Made by a program: the position numbers and the translations under genes. A stretch of DNA of 64,000 nt from Candidatus Phycosocius bacilliformis (lineage in GTDB: Bacteria > Pseudomonadota > Alphaproteobacteria > Caulobacterales > Aquidulcibacteraceae): contig NZ_BFBR01000007.1 of assembly GCF_003112735.1 (NCBI RefSeq), positions 1 to 64,000 of the forward strand. The letters are read 5' to 3'. Under the pieces are notes generated by a model. That model was not told the DNA's origin and did not search any database. It saw only the letters and a program-made list of their open reading frames with translations. This document shows positions 43,966 to 51,716 of this stretch, piece by piece; position 1 is the first letter of the stretch, and each line of letters begins with the position of its first letter.

Positions 43966-44949
43966 ATGGCGCTACACGAAAATGATGGCGAGTTTCTGAG
44001 TTACACCGCATCTCTTATCACTCAAGGTAAGCATCGATTTTACAGCCTCACAATACCATCTGACGTTCTGGCGCGAACTTGTTTTGTGATTGACAGAGAC
44101 GAAGACCCTGTCGAGGGATTTCAGAGGCTGCTTGACAAAAGCCGCGCACAACAAATTGCAGACTATATCGATGCAGGCCTAGGAACCATCCCGACTTCTG
44201 TTGTTCTCTCCGCACAGGAGATCTCAAGTTTTACGTACGACAGCAAAAAAAGAACGGTTAGATTTCGAGACAACTTAAAGTCATTTTTGGTGCTCGATGG
44301 ACAACATCGTATATATGGATTTCATCTTGCGACTTCTGAACTCCGGGTACCTGTTGTAGTTTATAATGAACTTACTCGTATCGAGGAATCGAGACTATTC
44401 ATCGATATAAACACCAAGCAAAAGCCAGTGCCAAATGAGTTACTTTTGGATATCAGGAAGCTCGCAGAATATAGAAACGACATAGAAACAAAAATAGGTG
44501 ACATTTTTGATTTGTTTGATACCGATACGCAAAGTCCACTCTTAGGCTATATGTCAGCATCAAAGCGACGTAAAGCATTGATATCTAGAGTAACGTTTAA
44601 TGCGGCGATGAAGCCCATTCTCAATATTTTTGGCGACGCCACCTCCTCAGAGGTATACGTAGTGTTATCCGCCTATATCCGAGCATTTATTTCCGCCTCA
44701 TTGGAAAATGATATGAAGATTGAGATGACTCAGCCGGTAGTGTTTCGATCAGTAATGGCTGTATTTCCAGATATTGCGCAAAGAGTGAGCGACAGACACG
44801 GCAAAAACTACTCGGCTGACAATTTTCTAGATGTAATTGGTCCAATGATGCATAAAATAAAACCCTCTTCTATTAAAAATATTGGAAATAGTGTTTCAGT
44901 TTACTCAAAAATTTTCACCGACGCACTAAGAACTAAATCAATTTTCTGA
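43966..44949 (+). CDS. DGQHR-domain protein (DndB-like)
   Basis: 327 residues from ATG 43966 (MALHENDGEF), which I prefer because the family-like sequence starts here; ATG 43906 adds 20 unconvincing residues, and neither has a good ribosome site. The signature LVLDGQHRIYGF (Asp111 from this start) with RDEDPVEGFQRLLDKSRAQQIADYI before it and FIDINTKQKPV after it places it in the DGQHR/ParB-like group that includes DndB, the repressor of DNA phosphorothioation genes. No dndCDE genes are near. Codon use is AT-rich, unlike both flanks, so it was probably acquired. The stop shares one base with the next start. Confidence 0.82.
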   Translation: MALHENDGEFLSYTASLITQGKHRFYSLTIPSDVLARTCFVIDRDEDPVEGFQRLLDKSRAQQIADYIDAGLGTIPTSVVLSAQEISSFTYDSKKRTVRFRDNLKSFLVLDGQHRIYGFHLATSELRVPVVVYNELTRIEESRLFIDINTKQKPVPNELLLDIRKLAEYRNDIETKIGDIFDLFDTDTQSPLLGYMSASKRRKALISRVTFNAAMKPILNIFGDATSSEVYVVLSAYIRAFISASLENDMKIEMTQPVVFRSVMAVFPDIAQRVSDRHGKNYSADNFLDVIGPMMHKIKPSSIKNIGNSVSVYSKIFTDALRTKSIF

Positions 44950-45896
44950 TGTCTATTAGCCAATCGGAAGCAGCCCGGTTATTGTGGTGCCCGGGGCTAG
45001 AGAAGCAAAAAGGCCGACCTAACGGCACTGTACATGAATGGATCACGAAATCAAATTTCAGCCCCAAAGCGTCTGAGAAGGAGATAATACTTCAAGGGGT
45101 GGATAACAATTCTTTTTTGACTGCCTTGGCGAGCGATATCAACCGCCTTTCCTCCGCCGCCTCTGAGACCTTAAAGAACATCGCAGAAGTGAGCAAAATT
45201 CCAAAGTCGCTCGGTTGGCCATATGTAAAGCTCTATTATGCCGCACTGTTTTACGCCCATGCGGTGCTGAGAATTTGGGGTAAGTCACCAAGTTACTTGA
45301 GAACTTTGGAATTGATCAGAATAAAGGATGCTTATGCGGCATATGAAGTACCGCTCCCATTTAAACTTAATTCAAATCAGTACCTGATTGAAGCGAAGCC
45401 CCAAACAACCGAAGTTGTAATAATCAGGAGTTCGGATGGTGGATCACATGAGGCGGTCTGGCGAGAGTTTTACAACTCGTTAATGAACCTGAAGGTTAAA
45501 ATTAGCGAATCGCAATTTCTAAAAAAGGACAAAGATAAACTCAACGAGGGTTTAACGGACTTTATATCTTTAATATCAGATAATGAAGCGAATATATCTT
45601 GGCCCTCTCAAATGCGGAATAATATTCAATACAGACAAAACTATGGAACTTGGTATCCTTATCATGGCAGGTCAAAAACGTCGAATTTTTTGTCAGAAGT
45701 TAACAGAGTGACTTCGGATGCTGCCTCTTTCAGTTCGTTCACCCACATACCGGGTGATGATATTACGAACTTTAAGCACGCTTGCTTGGCAATCATTGTT
45801 TATTCAAAGGGTGTAATTGCTGACCTACATAGGATTGGCGGGGTTGATAATTTTCTAAAATACGGTCCCTCTAGATTCGAGAATGCCACAGCATAA
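44949..45896 (+). CDS. Unrecognised helical protein coupled to the DGQHR gene
   Basis: 315 residues, starting in a TGATG overlap with the DGQHR stop, so the two are translated together. I do not recognise the family with certainty. Visible features are mostly alpha-helix; an aromatic helix KLYYAALFYAHAVLRIWG (about 98-115); and a later QMRNNIQYRQNYGTWYPY block (about 220-237). Both recall HEPN/YaaC-like helical bundles, but the classic Rx4-6H motif is not present. It is AT-rich like its partner, with no signal peptide or membrane helix. It could be an effector paired with a DNA-sensing or regulatory DGQHR protein; this is inference. Confidence 0.7.
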   Translation: MSISQSEAARLLWCPGLEKQKGRPNGTVHEWITKSNFSPKASEKEIILQGVDNNSFLTALASDINRLSSAASETLKNIAEVSKIPKSLGWPYVKLYYAALFYAHAVLRIWGKSPSYLRTLELIRIKDAYAAYEVPLPFKLNSNQYLIEAKPQTTEVVIIRSSDGGSHEAVWREFYNSLMNLKVKISESQFLKKDKDKLNEGLTDFISLISDNEANISWPSQMRNNIQYRQNYGTWYPYHGRSKTSNFLSEVNRVTSDAASFSSFTHIPGDDITNFKHACLAIIVYSKGVIADLHRIGGVDNFLKYGPSRFENATA

Positions 45897-46033
45897 CCGA
45901 AGACTGCAAAACTTCGCATTTTCGACCATCAGCTTAGCCAATGAAACTGGGGCTAGATTTTAGACGTTACAGTTTCCAATGTGCCAAACATACTCGATTA
46001 ACGTCCATAAAGCAGCCAAACAACTATCAACAC

Positions 46034-46118
46034 TGGTAGGGACGGCCGGACTTGAACCGGCACGGATTGCTCCAACGGATTTTAAGTCCGGTGCGTCTAC
46101 CTATTTCGCCACGTCCCC
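46034..46118 (-). tRNA. tRNA-Leu (anticodon TAA)
   Basis: On the minus strand the gene starts GGGGACGTGGCGAAAT and ends with an encoded CCA (46034-46036). The acceptor stem GGGGACG/CGTCCCT pairs with one G-T. The anticodon loop CTTAAAA gives TAA for leucine; the T arm is CCGGTTCAAGTCCGG. The extra arm is long, as in class II tRNAs. Its 3' end points at the AT-rich cassette. Confidence 0.97.
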
Positions 46119-46327
46119 ATTGGGCTGCTTTGTGCGACAAGCCTGCTTTCAGGGCAAGGGCTTGATGTCGCAGGCATGAAGGTTTGTGCATGCGATCGCA
46201 TCAGCCTTTGCCCTCGCGCGTCTTTGCGCAGGCGGATGCTTGCCCCACGACACCGCTGCGTCCAGATTATGCCGGCAATGGATAAAACCCCAAGGCGGCC
46301 AGACCGCCCTCAGCGAAAGATGCCACC

Positions 46328-47578
46328 ATGTCAAAAGCCTTGATCATTCTTGCGGCGCTGCTGGGAGGGCTTTTGGCCGGGATATGGTTGGGCGGGGTTA
46401 GCCTCTTGCATGACAGCGCCGACATTATCGGCTCTGTCTGGCTCAATGCCCTGCGCATGACAGTGGTGCCGCTGGTGGTGGCGCTTTTGATTACTGGCAT
46501 CGCCCAGACCGCCCTTGCCGCCCGGGCTGGCCGACTGGCGGCGCGCGGGGTTGCCACGATGCTGGTCATCCTTTGGTGCTCATCCATCATGGCCGCTTTG
46601 GCCATGCCCGCCATATTGGCGGCCTTTCCCATGCCAGAAGGTTCGGCCGAGGCGCTGCGTGAGGCGCTGAGCATCACCGAAAAGCCTGGCCCGGTTCCGC
46701 CCTTGGGCGATTTCCTGCGCGCCATCATTCCAACCAATCCGATTGCTGCAGCGGCCAATGACGCCATCCTGCCATTGATCATCTTCACCGCCGCTTTCGG
46801 CTTTGCCCTCACCCGCTTGCCCGAAGCCAAACGATTGCCGGTGACAGGCTTTTTCGAAGCCACTGCCGAGGCCATGATCTTGATGATCGGCTGGGTGCTG
46901 GCTTTGGCCCCGATTGGGGTGTTTGCGCTGGCCTTTGTCGTGGGGGCTAAAGCGGGGGCCGAAGCCTTTGGTGCCTTGGCCCATTATGTCATCGTCTTGT
47001 CCAGCCTTGGCGTTATCGTGTGGCTGGCCTCTTTCGGTTTGGCGCTGTTTGGGGCGCGCCGCGGCTTGGGCGAATTTTTCAAGGCCGCCATCCCCGCCCA
47101 AGCTGTGGCAATTTCCACTCAATCCTCGCTGGCATCACTCCCCGCCATGCTCAAAGGGGTACAAGCCCTCGGCGTGCCAGCGGCAAAGGCGGATGTGATC
47201 CTGCCGATTGCTGTTGCCATCTTCCGGGCCACAGGACCTGCCATGAACCTTGGCGTGGCGCTTTATATTGCCAATTGGTTTGGCGTTGAGCTGGGGCCCG
47301 CCCAACTTGCCTTGGGGATTGCAGCCGCCGCCACCACCACATTGGGCGCGGTCAGCTTGCCAGGCTCTATCAGCTTCATCAGTTCGATCGCCCCCATCTG
47401 CCTTGCCCTAGGCGTCCCGGTAGAGCCCTTGGCCCTTCTGATCGCGGTGGAAACCTTCCCCGACATCTTCCGAACCTTGGGCAATGTCACCATGGACATG
47501 GCCGTTACGGCGACCGTGGCGCGGCAGGATGATGATGCGGCCAGCCAAACTTCATCTGCCCCCCTGCCCAAAGCCTGA
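46328..47578 (+). CDS. Dicarboxylate/amino acid:cation symporter (DAACS family)
   Basis: 416 residues with about eight transmembrane helices and two re-entrant loops. Family signatures: LNALRMTVVPLVVALLITGI (conserved M.V.PL.. helix), the serine-rich hairpin VAISTQSSLASLPAML, ATGPAMNLGVALYIA (helix 7 NMxGT equivalent altered to PAMNLG) and the C-terminal GAVSLPGSISFISSIAP. It takes up glutamate, aspartate or C4-dicarboxylates with Na+ or H+. It is followed 21 bases later by map, possibly with some co-transcription. Confidence 0.9.
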   Translation: MSKALIILAALLGGLLAGIWLGGVSLLHDSADIIGSVWLNALRMTVVPLVVALLITGIAQTALAARAGRLAARGVATMLVILWCSSIMAALAMPAILAAFPMPEGSAEALREALSITEKPGPVPPLGDFLRAIIPTNPIAAAANDAILPLIIFTAAFGFALTRLPEAKRLPVTGFFEATAEAMILMIGWVLALAPIGVFALAFVVGAKAGAEAFGALAHYVIVLSSLGVIVWLASFGLALFGARRGLGEFFKAAIPAQAVAISTQSSLASLPAMLKGVQALGVPAAKADVILPIAVAIFRATGPAMNLGVALYIANWFGVELGPAQLALGIAAAATTTLGAVSLPGSISFISSIAPICLALGVPVEPLALLIAVETFPDIFRTLGNVTMDMAVTATVARQDDDAASQTSSAPLPKA

Positions 47579-47599
47579 TTTCAGGGCTATAGGAAGCTT

Positions 47600-48433
47600 A
47601 TGTACATCGACGCCGACACCGCACCTGACAGCCGCAATGATCAGGCCATTAAACTGCATGGGCCAGAGGCCTTTGCTGGCATGCGCGCGGCCGGCAAAGC
47701 AGCAGCCCAAGTCCTCGACATGCTGGTGGGCGAGGTCAAGGAAGGTGTGACGGCTGAGCGGATTGACACGCTGGCACGTGATTTTGTGCTCGATCATGGC
47801 TGGATCCCGGCCTGCATGGGCTATCGCGGCTATCAGCACACCACCTGTATCTCGTTGAACCATGTGGTCTGCCACGGTATTCCGGGGCCTCGGGCGTTTC
47901 GGTCAGGCGATATCGCCAATATTGATGTGACGGTGATTGTCGATGGTTGGCATGGCGATCACTCGCGCATGTATGGTGTGGGTGATGTCTCGCGCAAAGC
48001 ACGCCGCTTGATGGATGTCACCTGGGAAAGCCTGCAGCGTGGCATTGCAGCGGTCAAACCCGGCGCGACTCTCGGCGATATTGGCCATGCGATTCAGAGT
48101 TTTGTGGAATCCCAACGCTGTTCAGTTGTGCGGGATTTCTGTGGCCATGGCTTGGGGCGCGTGTTTCACGATAACCCCAATGTGGTTCATTTCGGCAAGC
48201 CCGGTCAGGGCCCCGAACTTCGTCCGGGCATGTTTTTCACCATCGAGCCGATGGTGAACCTGGGCAAGCATGCGGTATCCATCCTGCCTGATGGCTGGAC
48301 CGCTGTTACGCGCGACCGTTCCTTATCCGCGCAGTTTGAACACTCCATCGGTGTGACTGAGGACGGTTGCGAGATTTTCACCCTCTCCCCTCTTGGCTTG
48401 GACACACCTCACACTCTGTCTGATCCAAATTGA
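47600..48433 (+). CDS. map: Type I methionine aminopeptidase
   Basis: 277 residues. It removes the initiator Met in the cytoplasm. Metal ligands can be followed: Asp of IANIDVTVIVDGWHGD (two Asp), His in FCGHGLGRVFHDNP, Glu in FTIEPMVN and the last Glu in AQFEHSIGVTEDG. The substrate-side His is in YQHTTCISLNHVVCHGIP. AGGAAG precedes ATG 47600. Its closeness to radC (six bases between) is the usual alphaproteobacterial order. Confidence 0.96.
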   Translation: MYIDADTAPDSRNDQAIKLHGPEAFAGMRAAGKAAAQVLDMLVGEVKEGVTAERIDTLARDFVLDHGWIPACMGYRGYQHTTCISLNHVVCHGIPGPRAFRSGDIANIDVTVIVDGWHGDHSRMYGVGDVSRKARRLMDVTWESLQRGIAAVKPGATLGDIGHAIQSFVESQRCSVVRDFCGHGLGRVFHDNPNVVHFGKPGQGPELRPGMFFTIEPMVNLGKHAVSILPDGWTAVTRDRSLSAQFEHSIGVTEDGCEIFTLSPLGLDTPHTLSDPN

Positions 48434-48439
48434 GGTTAT

Positions 48440-49132
48440 ATGGCGGCACTGGATAAGTCGAACGCCCATCTGGCAGGCCATCGCGAGAGGCTGCGCGACC
48501 GGTTTGTGCGTGCAGGTGCGGAATCGCTGGCTGATCACGAATTACTGGAGCTATGGCTCTTCGGTGTGATCAAACGGCAAGACACCAAATTGCTCGCGCG
48601 GAATCTTCTGGTCCGCTTTGGTGGCATTAATGAAGTGCTCCACGCACCACTCCATGATCTGATGCAAGTCGATGGCGTGGGCCAAGTTGCCGCCATTCAT
48701 CTGAAGTCTATCCATGCGCTGCACGTGCGCGGCACCCAGACTGAGATAAGCACCAGACCCATCTTGGGCTCTTGGTCGAGTGTCTTGGCCTATCTCAAGC
48801 TCAACCTGGCCGGAGCCAAGCGGGAAGAGTTTCGCGTGCTGTTTCTGGACAAAAAGCATCGCCTGATTGTGGATGAAAAAATGGGGGAAGGCACGGTTGA
48901 TCATGCCCCAGTCTATCCGCGCGAGATTGCCAGACGTGCCCTCGAACTTGCCGCCAGCTCGGTCATTCTCTCCCATAATCACCCCTCAGGTGACCCAACA
49001 CCCTCGGGAGCCGATATTGCCATGACGCGCGAGATCATTAGTGCCCTAAACCCGCTTCGAGTAACGGTGATTGATCACATCATCGTCGGCGGCCAGAATA
49101 CACAAAGTCTTAAGGCTCTTGGCGTAATATAA
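48440..49132 (+). CDS. radC: RadC family JAB1/MPN domain protein
   Basis: 230 residues. An N-terminal helix-hairpin-helix part (about 20-95, LMQVDGVGQVAAIHLKS) is followed by the JAB/MPN metal-binding domain with SHNHPSGDPTPSGAD (the HxHxxxxxxxxD JAMM motif) and an upstream Glu in MGEGTVDH. Once called a DNA-repair protein, RadC has no settled role. Downstream gene of the map-radC pair; GAGG lies just before the start. Confidence 0.93.
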   Translation: MAALDKSNAHLAGHRERLRDRFVRAGAESLADHELLELWLFGVIKRQDTKLLARNLLVRFGGINEVLHAPLHDLMQVDGVGQVAAIHLKSIHALHVRGTQTEISTRPILGSWSSVLAYLKLNLAGAKREEFRVLFLDKKHRLIVDEKMGEGTVDHAPVYPREIARRALELAASSVILSHNHPSGDPTPSGADIAMTREIISALNPLRVTVIDHIIVGGQNTQSLKALGVI

Positions 49133-49237
49133 ACAAGCTGTATATTTTATCAAGTACGCGTAAGTATCCCATAATAATCACAAACAATGACGGGTAATTT
49201 TGCGTATCTGAAATTACTCATAGGGAATATTTTCTCT

Positions 49238-50377
49238 ATGAATATGCACACAGGCCACGCCATCCGGGTCAATACGAACGGTATCCGCAGTCTCGCTGCT
49301 TTGGCCAAGACTGCGTCGACCAGCCGTGTTCTCAATCTCAATGCGGTTGCTGCATCTGGCTCGGGCAACAAATATGACGCTCAGACGCCATTTTTCTCTG
49401 ATCGGTTGCTCAATTGCGCCATCATCACCAAACATCGCCCGCGCCCGGAAGAGATTGATTTTTTCAACGAGAATGTCCCCATCGCCACCAAGATCATCTT
49501 CCCGATTGATGGCGAAGACCTGCGACTGGGCGGACGTTCCATCTTCGTCAATCAGATCGGTTACCTCAATGCATTGTGCGATTTTCTGGGCAAAGACCCA
49601 ATCGAACTCGACAATGACTTGACCATTCTTGAGCTTCTGAACGAATTACCATCCTTGGACCCCTTCCTGGTGCGCGAGCAGTTGCGTCGGCACAATTTCG
49701 ATCCATCGGACAATTATTTTGCGATCACGCCAAGCGATACCGCGCGGCTGGAAAAATTCGTTTACCGCGAATTGCGCAGTCTGGTGATGCTGGCTTTTTC
49801 CACGGGCGGGGACACCAATACAGAACTGATCAAGCGCATGTCGAACGCCATTTTGGCCACCAATGCCGATCACAGACTGGCTCCGCTCCAAGAAACACTT
49901 GGCCTTGAAGGCGAGGCATTTCAGCGGGGAATCTTCAGCTGGAAAGGATTTTTGTATTACAAGTGGCAATTTGCTGAAACCAAGCCTGAACTCCAACGCG
50001 TTGTCACACATATGCAAGGCATGCGGGTTCGCGGTCGGATGGATTCATTGGATGGTTATGCCATCGCCTCAACGCGCAATTCAATCCGCTCGCGAATCCA
50101 AGAAACTGTCAAACGCGCTGCCGACATTCTTGCCTTGTATGATGAAGGATTGGCGGGGCTGACCGAAAAGGGCAATGCCGCCGATTTCCGCAAATTCTTG
50201 CTGGAAGCCCCCGCCCTGTTCATCGAATTGGGCTATGCCATGGGCATGATGTCGCACATCGTCTCGTTCTGGCGCTTCCGGTTTAAACAGACACAATCTG
50301 AAGTCAGCAATGTGGATGAATTCTTAGAGATTCTGCGCGATTTCGACCTTGGACTTGCCCCACGCGAGCCTGCCTGA
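49238..50377 (+). CDS. Unknown family protein, paralogue A of a tandem pair
   Basis: 379 residues from ATG 49238; AGGGAA lies 11 bases upstream, and a longer frame starts at 49187. I do not recognise the family. It shares with the next gene, in the same order: G(I/V)RSLAAL..TASTSRVLNL (15-34), FP(I/L)D.EDL..GGRSI, ELPSLDPFLVREQLRRH (136-152), GLEGE.F..GIFSWKGF.YYKWQF (222-245) and FRKFLLEAPALFIELG (317-332) then SHI.SFW.FRF. No signal peptide or clear membrane segment is seen; the C-terminal half is likely helical or coiled. About 45-50% identical to its neighbour by eye, so a duplication. Confidence 0.8.
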   Translation: MNMHTGHAIRVNTNGIRSLAALAKTASTSRVLNLNAVAASGSGNKYDAQTPFFSDRLLNCAIITKHRPRPEEIDFFNENVPIATKIIFPIDGEDLRLGGRSIFVNQIGYLNALCDFLGKDPIELDNDLTILELLNELPSLDPFLVREQLRRHNFDPSDNYFAITPSDTARLEKFVYRELRSLVMLAFSTGGDTNTELIKRMSNAILATNADHRLAPLQETLGLEGEAFQRGIFSWKGFLYYKWQFAETKPELQRVVTHMQGMRVRGRMDSLDGYAIASTRNSIRSRIQETVKRAADILALYDEGLAGLTEKGNAADFRKFLLEAPALFIELGYAMGMMSHIVSFWRFRFKQTQSEVSNVDEFLEILRDFDLGLAPREPA

Positions 50378-50523
50378 CTTTTCAGTAATTGCAGGTTTGG
50401 GCGGAAATTTAGGTCATTTTCTAATCAAGGTTTACGAATTTTCAATTGGACCGAGAGTAAGGAGACAAATGCAAGGTGGAATTACAGCCTTGTGCGCCAA
50501 TCATTGTTGTGGAGTTTATAGCC

Positions 50524-51642
50524 ATGAGTGGCGTTCGAAGTCTTGCAGCCTTAACAACCACCGCGTCGACCAGCCGTGTGCTTAACTTGCATTTGGTCTC
50601 CTCGGAATTTGCCGATGACCCTGCACGGGTCAATTCACCGTTCTTTTTTGACGCAATGCTCAATCGAGCCATTATCATCAAGCATCGTTTGCGCAGTGAT
50701 GAAACATATTTGTTGAACGACGGCACCGCAGTTGCCACCAAGATCATGTTCCCGCTTGATCGCGAAGACCTCAAGGCTGGCGGTCGCTCCATTCTGGTCA
50801 ATCAGACCGGGTGGAAAGGCACATTGATGGAAGTGCTGGGCGCCACAGAATATGAAATCCAGAAGGATCTGGAAATTCTTGAAATGCTCAACGAGCTGCC
50901 CTCGCTCGATCCGTTTCTGGTACGCGAGCAATTGCGTCGTCACCAACATTTTCCAGCTGATTGCTATTTCGCCATTTCACCTGCTGACAGCAATCGGATG
51001 CAAAGCTTCACCTCCAGCGAAATGTCACCTCTGATCCAAATGGCGTTCGGCCAGAAGAATGGCTCGATTGACCCAGAGCTGGTGAAAAAGCTTGCCGATG
51101 CGCTGTTGTCGACCAATGCCGATTCCCGGCTGGAGCCGCTTCGTGCCACCCTCGGGCTTGAGGGTGAGCGCTTTGCACAGGGCATTTTTAGCTGGAAGGG
51201 CTTCATCTATTACAAATGGCAATTCTCTGAGACGTTTCACAAGCTCTCGCGGATTGCCACTGAAATGGACCAGGTGAAGATCAAAGGCCGGGTGGACAAG
51301 AATGTACGCGAAGAAATCGACGATCTGAAAAAGTCGATCCGAACCAATATTCGCGACAGCGCCAAGCGATGCCAGTCGGTGTTGCAGCTTTATGATGATG
51401 CTTTCCGCGATCTGGTTGAGCGCGGCAATACTGCCGCTTTCCGCAAGTTCCTGCTGGACGCGCCTGCCCTGTTCATTGAACTGGGACACTCGATGGGGAT
51501 TATTTCCCACATCTCGTCATTCTGGGCGTTCCGGTTCAACAAGGATAAGGAAAAGACGGTGGAAGTGTTGGAATTCCTCGATATTCTGCGCGAGTTTGAA
51601 AGCGGCCTTGCGCCAAAGCGCGCCACCATGGTGACCTGGTAA
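50524..51642 (+). CDS. Unknown family protein, paralogue B of a tandem pair
   Basis: 372 residues from ATG 50524 (MSGVRSLAAL), which aligns with the conserved N-terminal block of paralogue A; GGAG lies about 11 bases upstream. All five conserved blocks of paralogue A are present, including LPSLDPFLVREQLRRH and GIFSWKGFIYYKWQF. Gaps are few; the middle (about 245-290) differs and has a Lys/Asp-rich helix in B. A 146-base gap, rather than direct overlap, separates the two genes, so they may be expressed apart. No catalytic motif is evident. A hairpin near 51656-51690 follows. Confidence 0.8.
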   Translation: MSGVRSLAALTTTASTSRVLNLHLVSSEFADDPARVNSPFFFDAMLNRAIIIKHRLRSDETYLLNDGTAVATKIMFPLDREDLKAGGRSILVNQTGWKGTLMEVLGATEYEIQKDLEILEMLNELPSLDPFLVREQLRRHQHFPADCYFAISPADSNRMQSFTSSEMSPLIQMAFGQKNGSIDPELVKKLADALLSTNADSRLEPLRATLGLEGERFAQGIFSWKGFIYYKWQFSETFHKLSRIATEMDQVKIKGRVDKNVREEIDDLKKSIRTNIRDSAKRCQSVLQLYDDAFRDLVERGNTAAFRKFLLDAPALFIELGHSMGIISHISSFWAFRFNKDKEKTVEVLEFLDILREFESGLAPKRATMVTW

Positions 51643-51654
51643 GCACCCAATCAA

Positions 51655-51690
51655 GGCTGGCCCACTGCACAGCGGGCCCAATTCAGCCCT
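51655..51690. terminator. Hairpin between paralogue B and the histidine kinase gene
   Basis: GGCTGGCCCACTG...CAGCGGGCCCAATTCAGCC folds into an outer GGCTG/CAGCC and inner GGCCCACTG/CAGCGGGCC stem with a G-T pair. It lies between convergent genes and has no T-run. Confidence 0.5.
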
Positions 51691-51716
51691 AGAAGGTTAA
51701 GCCTCGCCGCATAAGC

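Noticed and set aside
46019-46060. Direct repeat of the tRNA-Leu 3' end marking an att site of the cassette
   Set aside because: I looked for a second copy of the tRNA 3' segment in 43700-43900 and found none; integration at this tRNA remains unproven.
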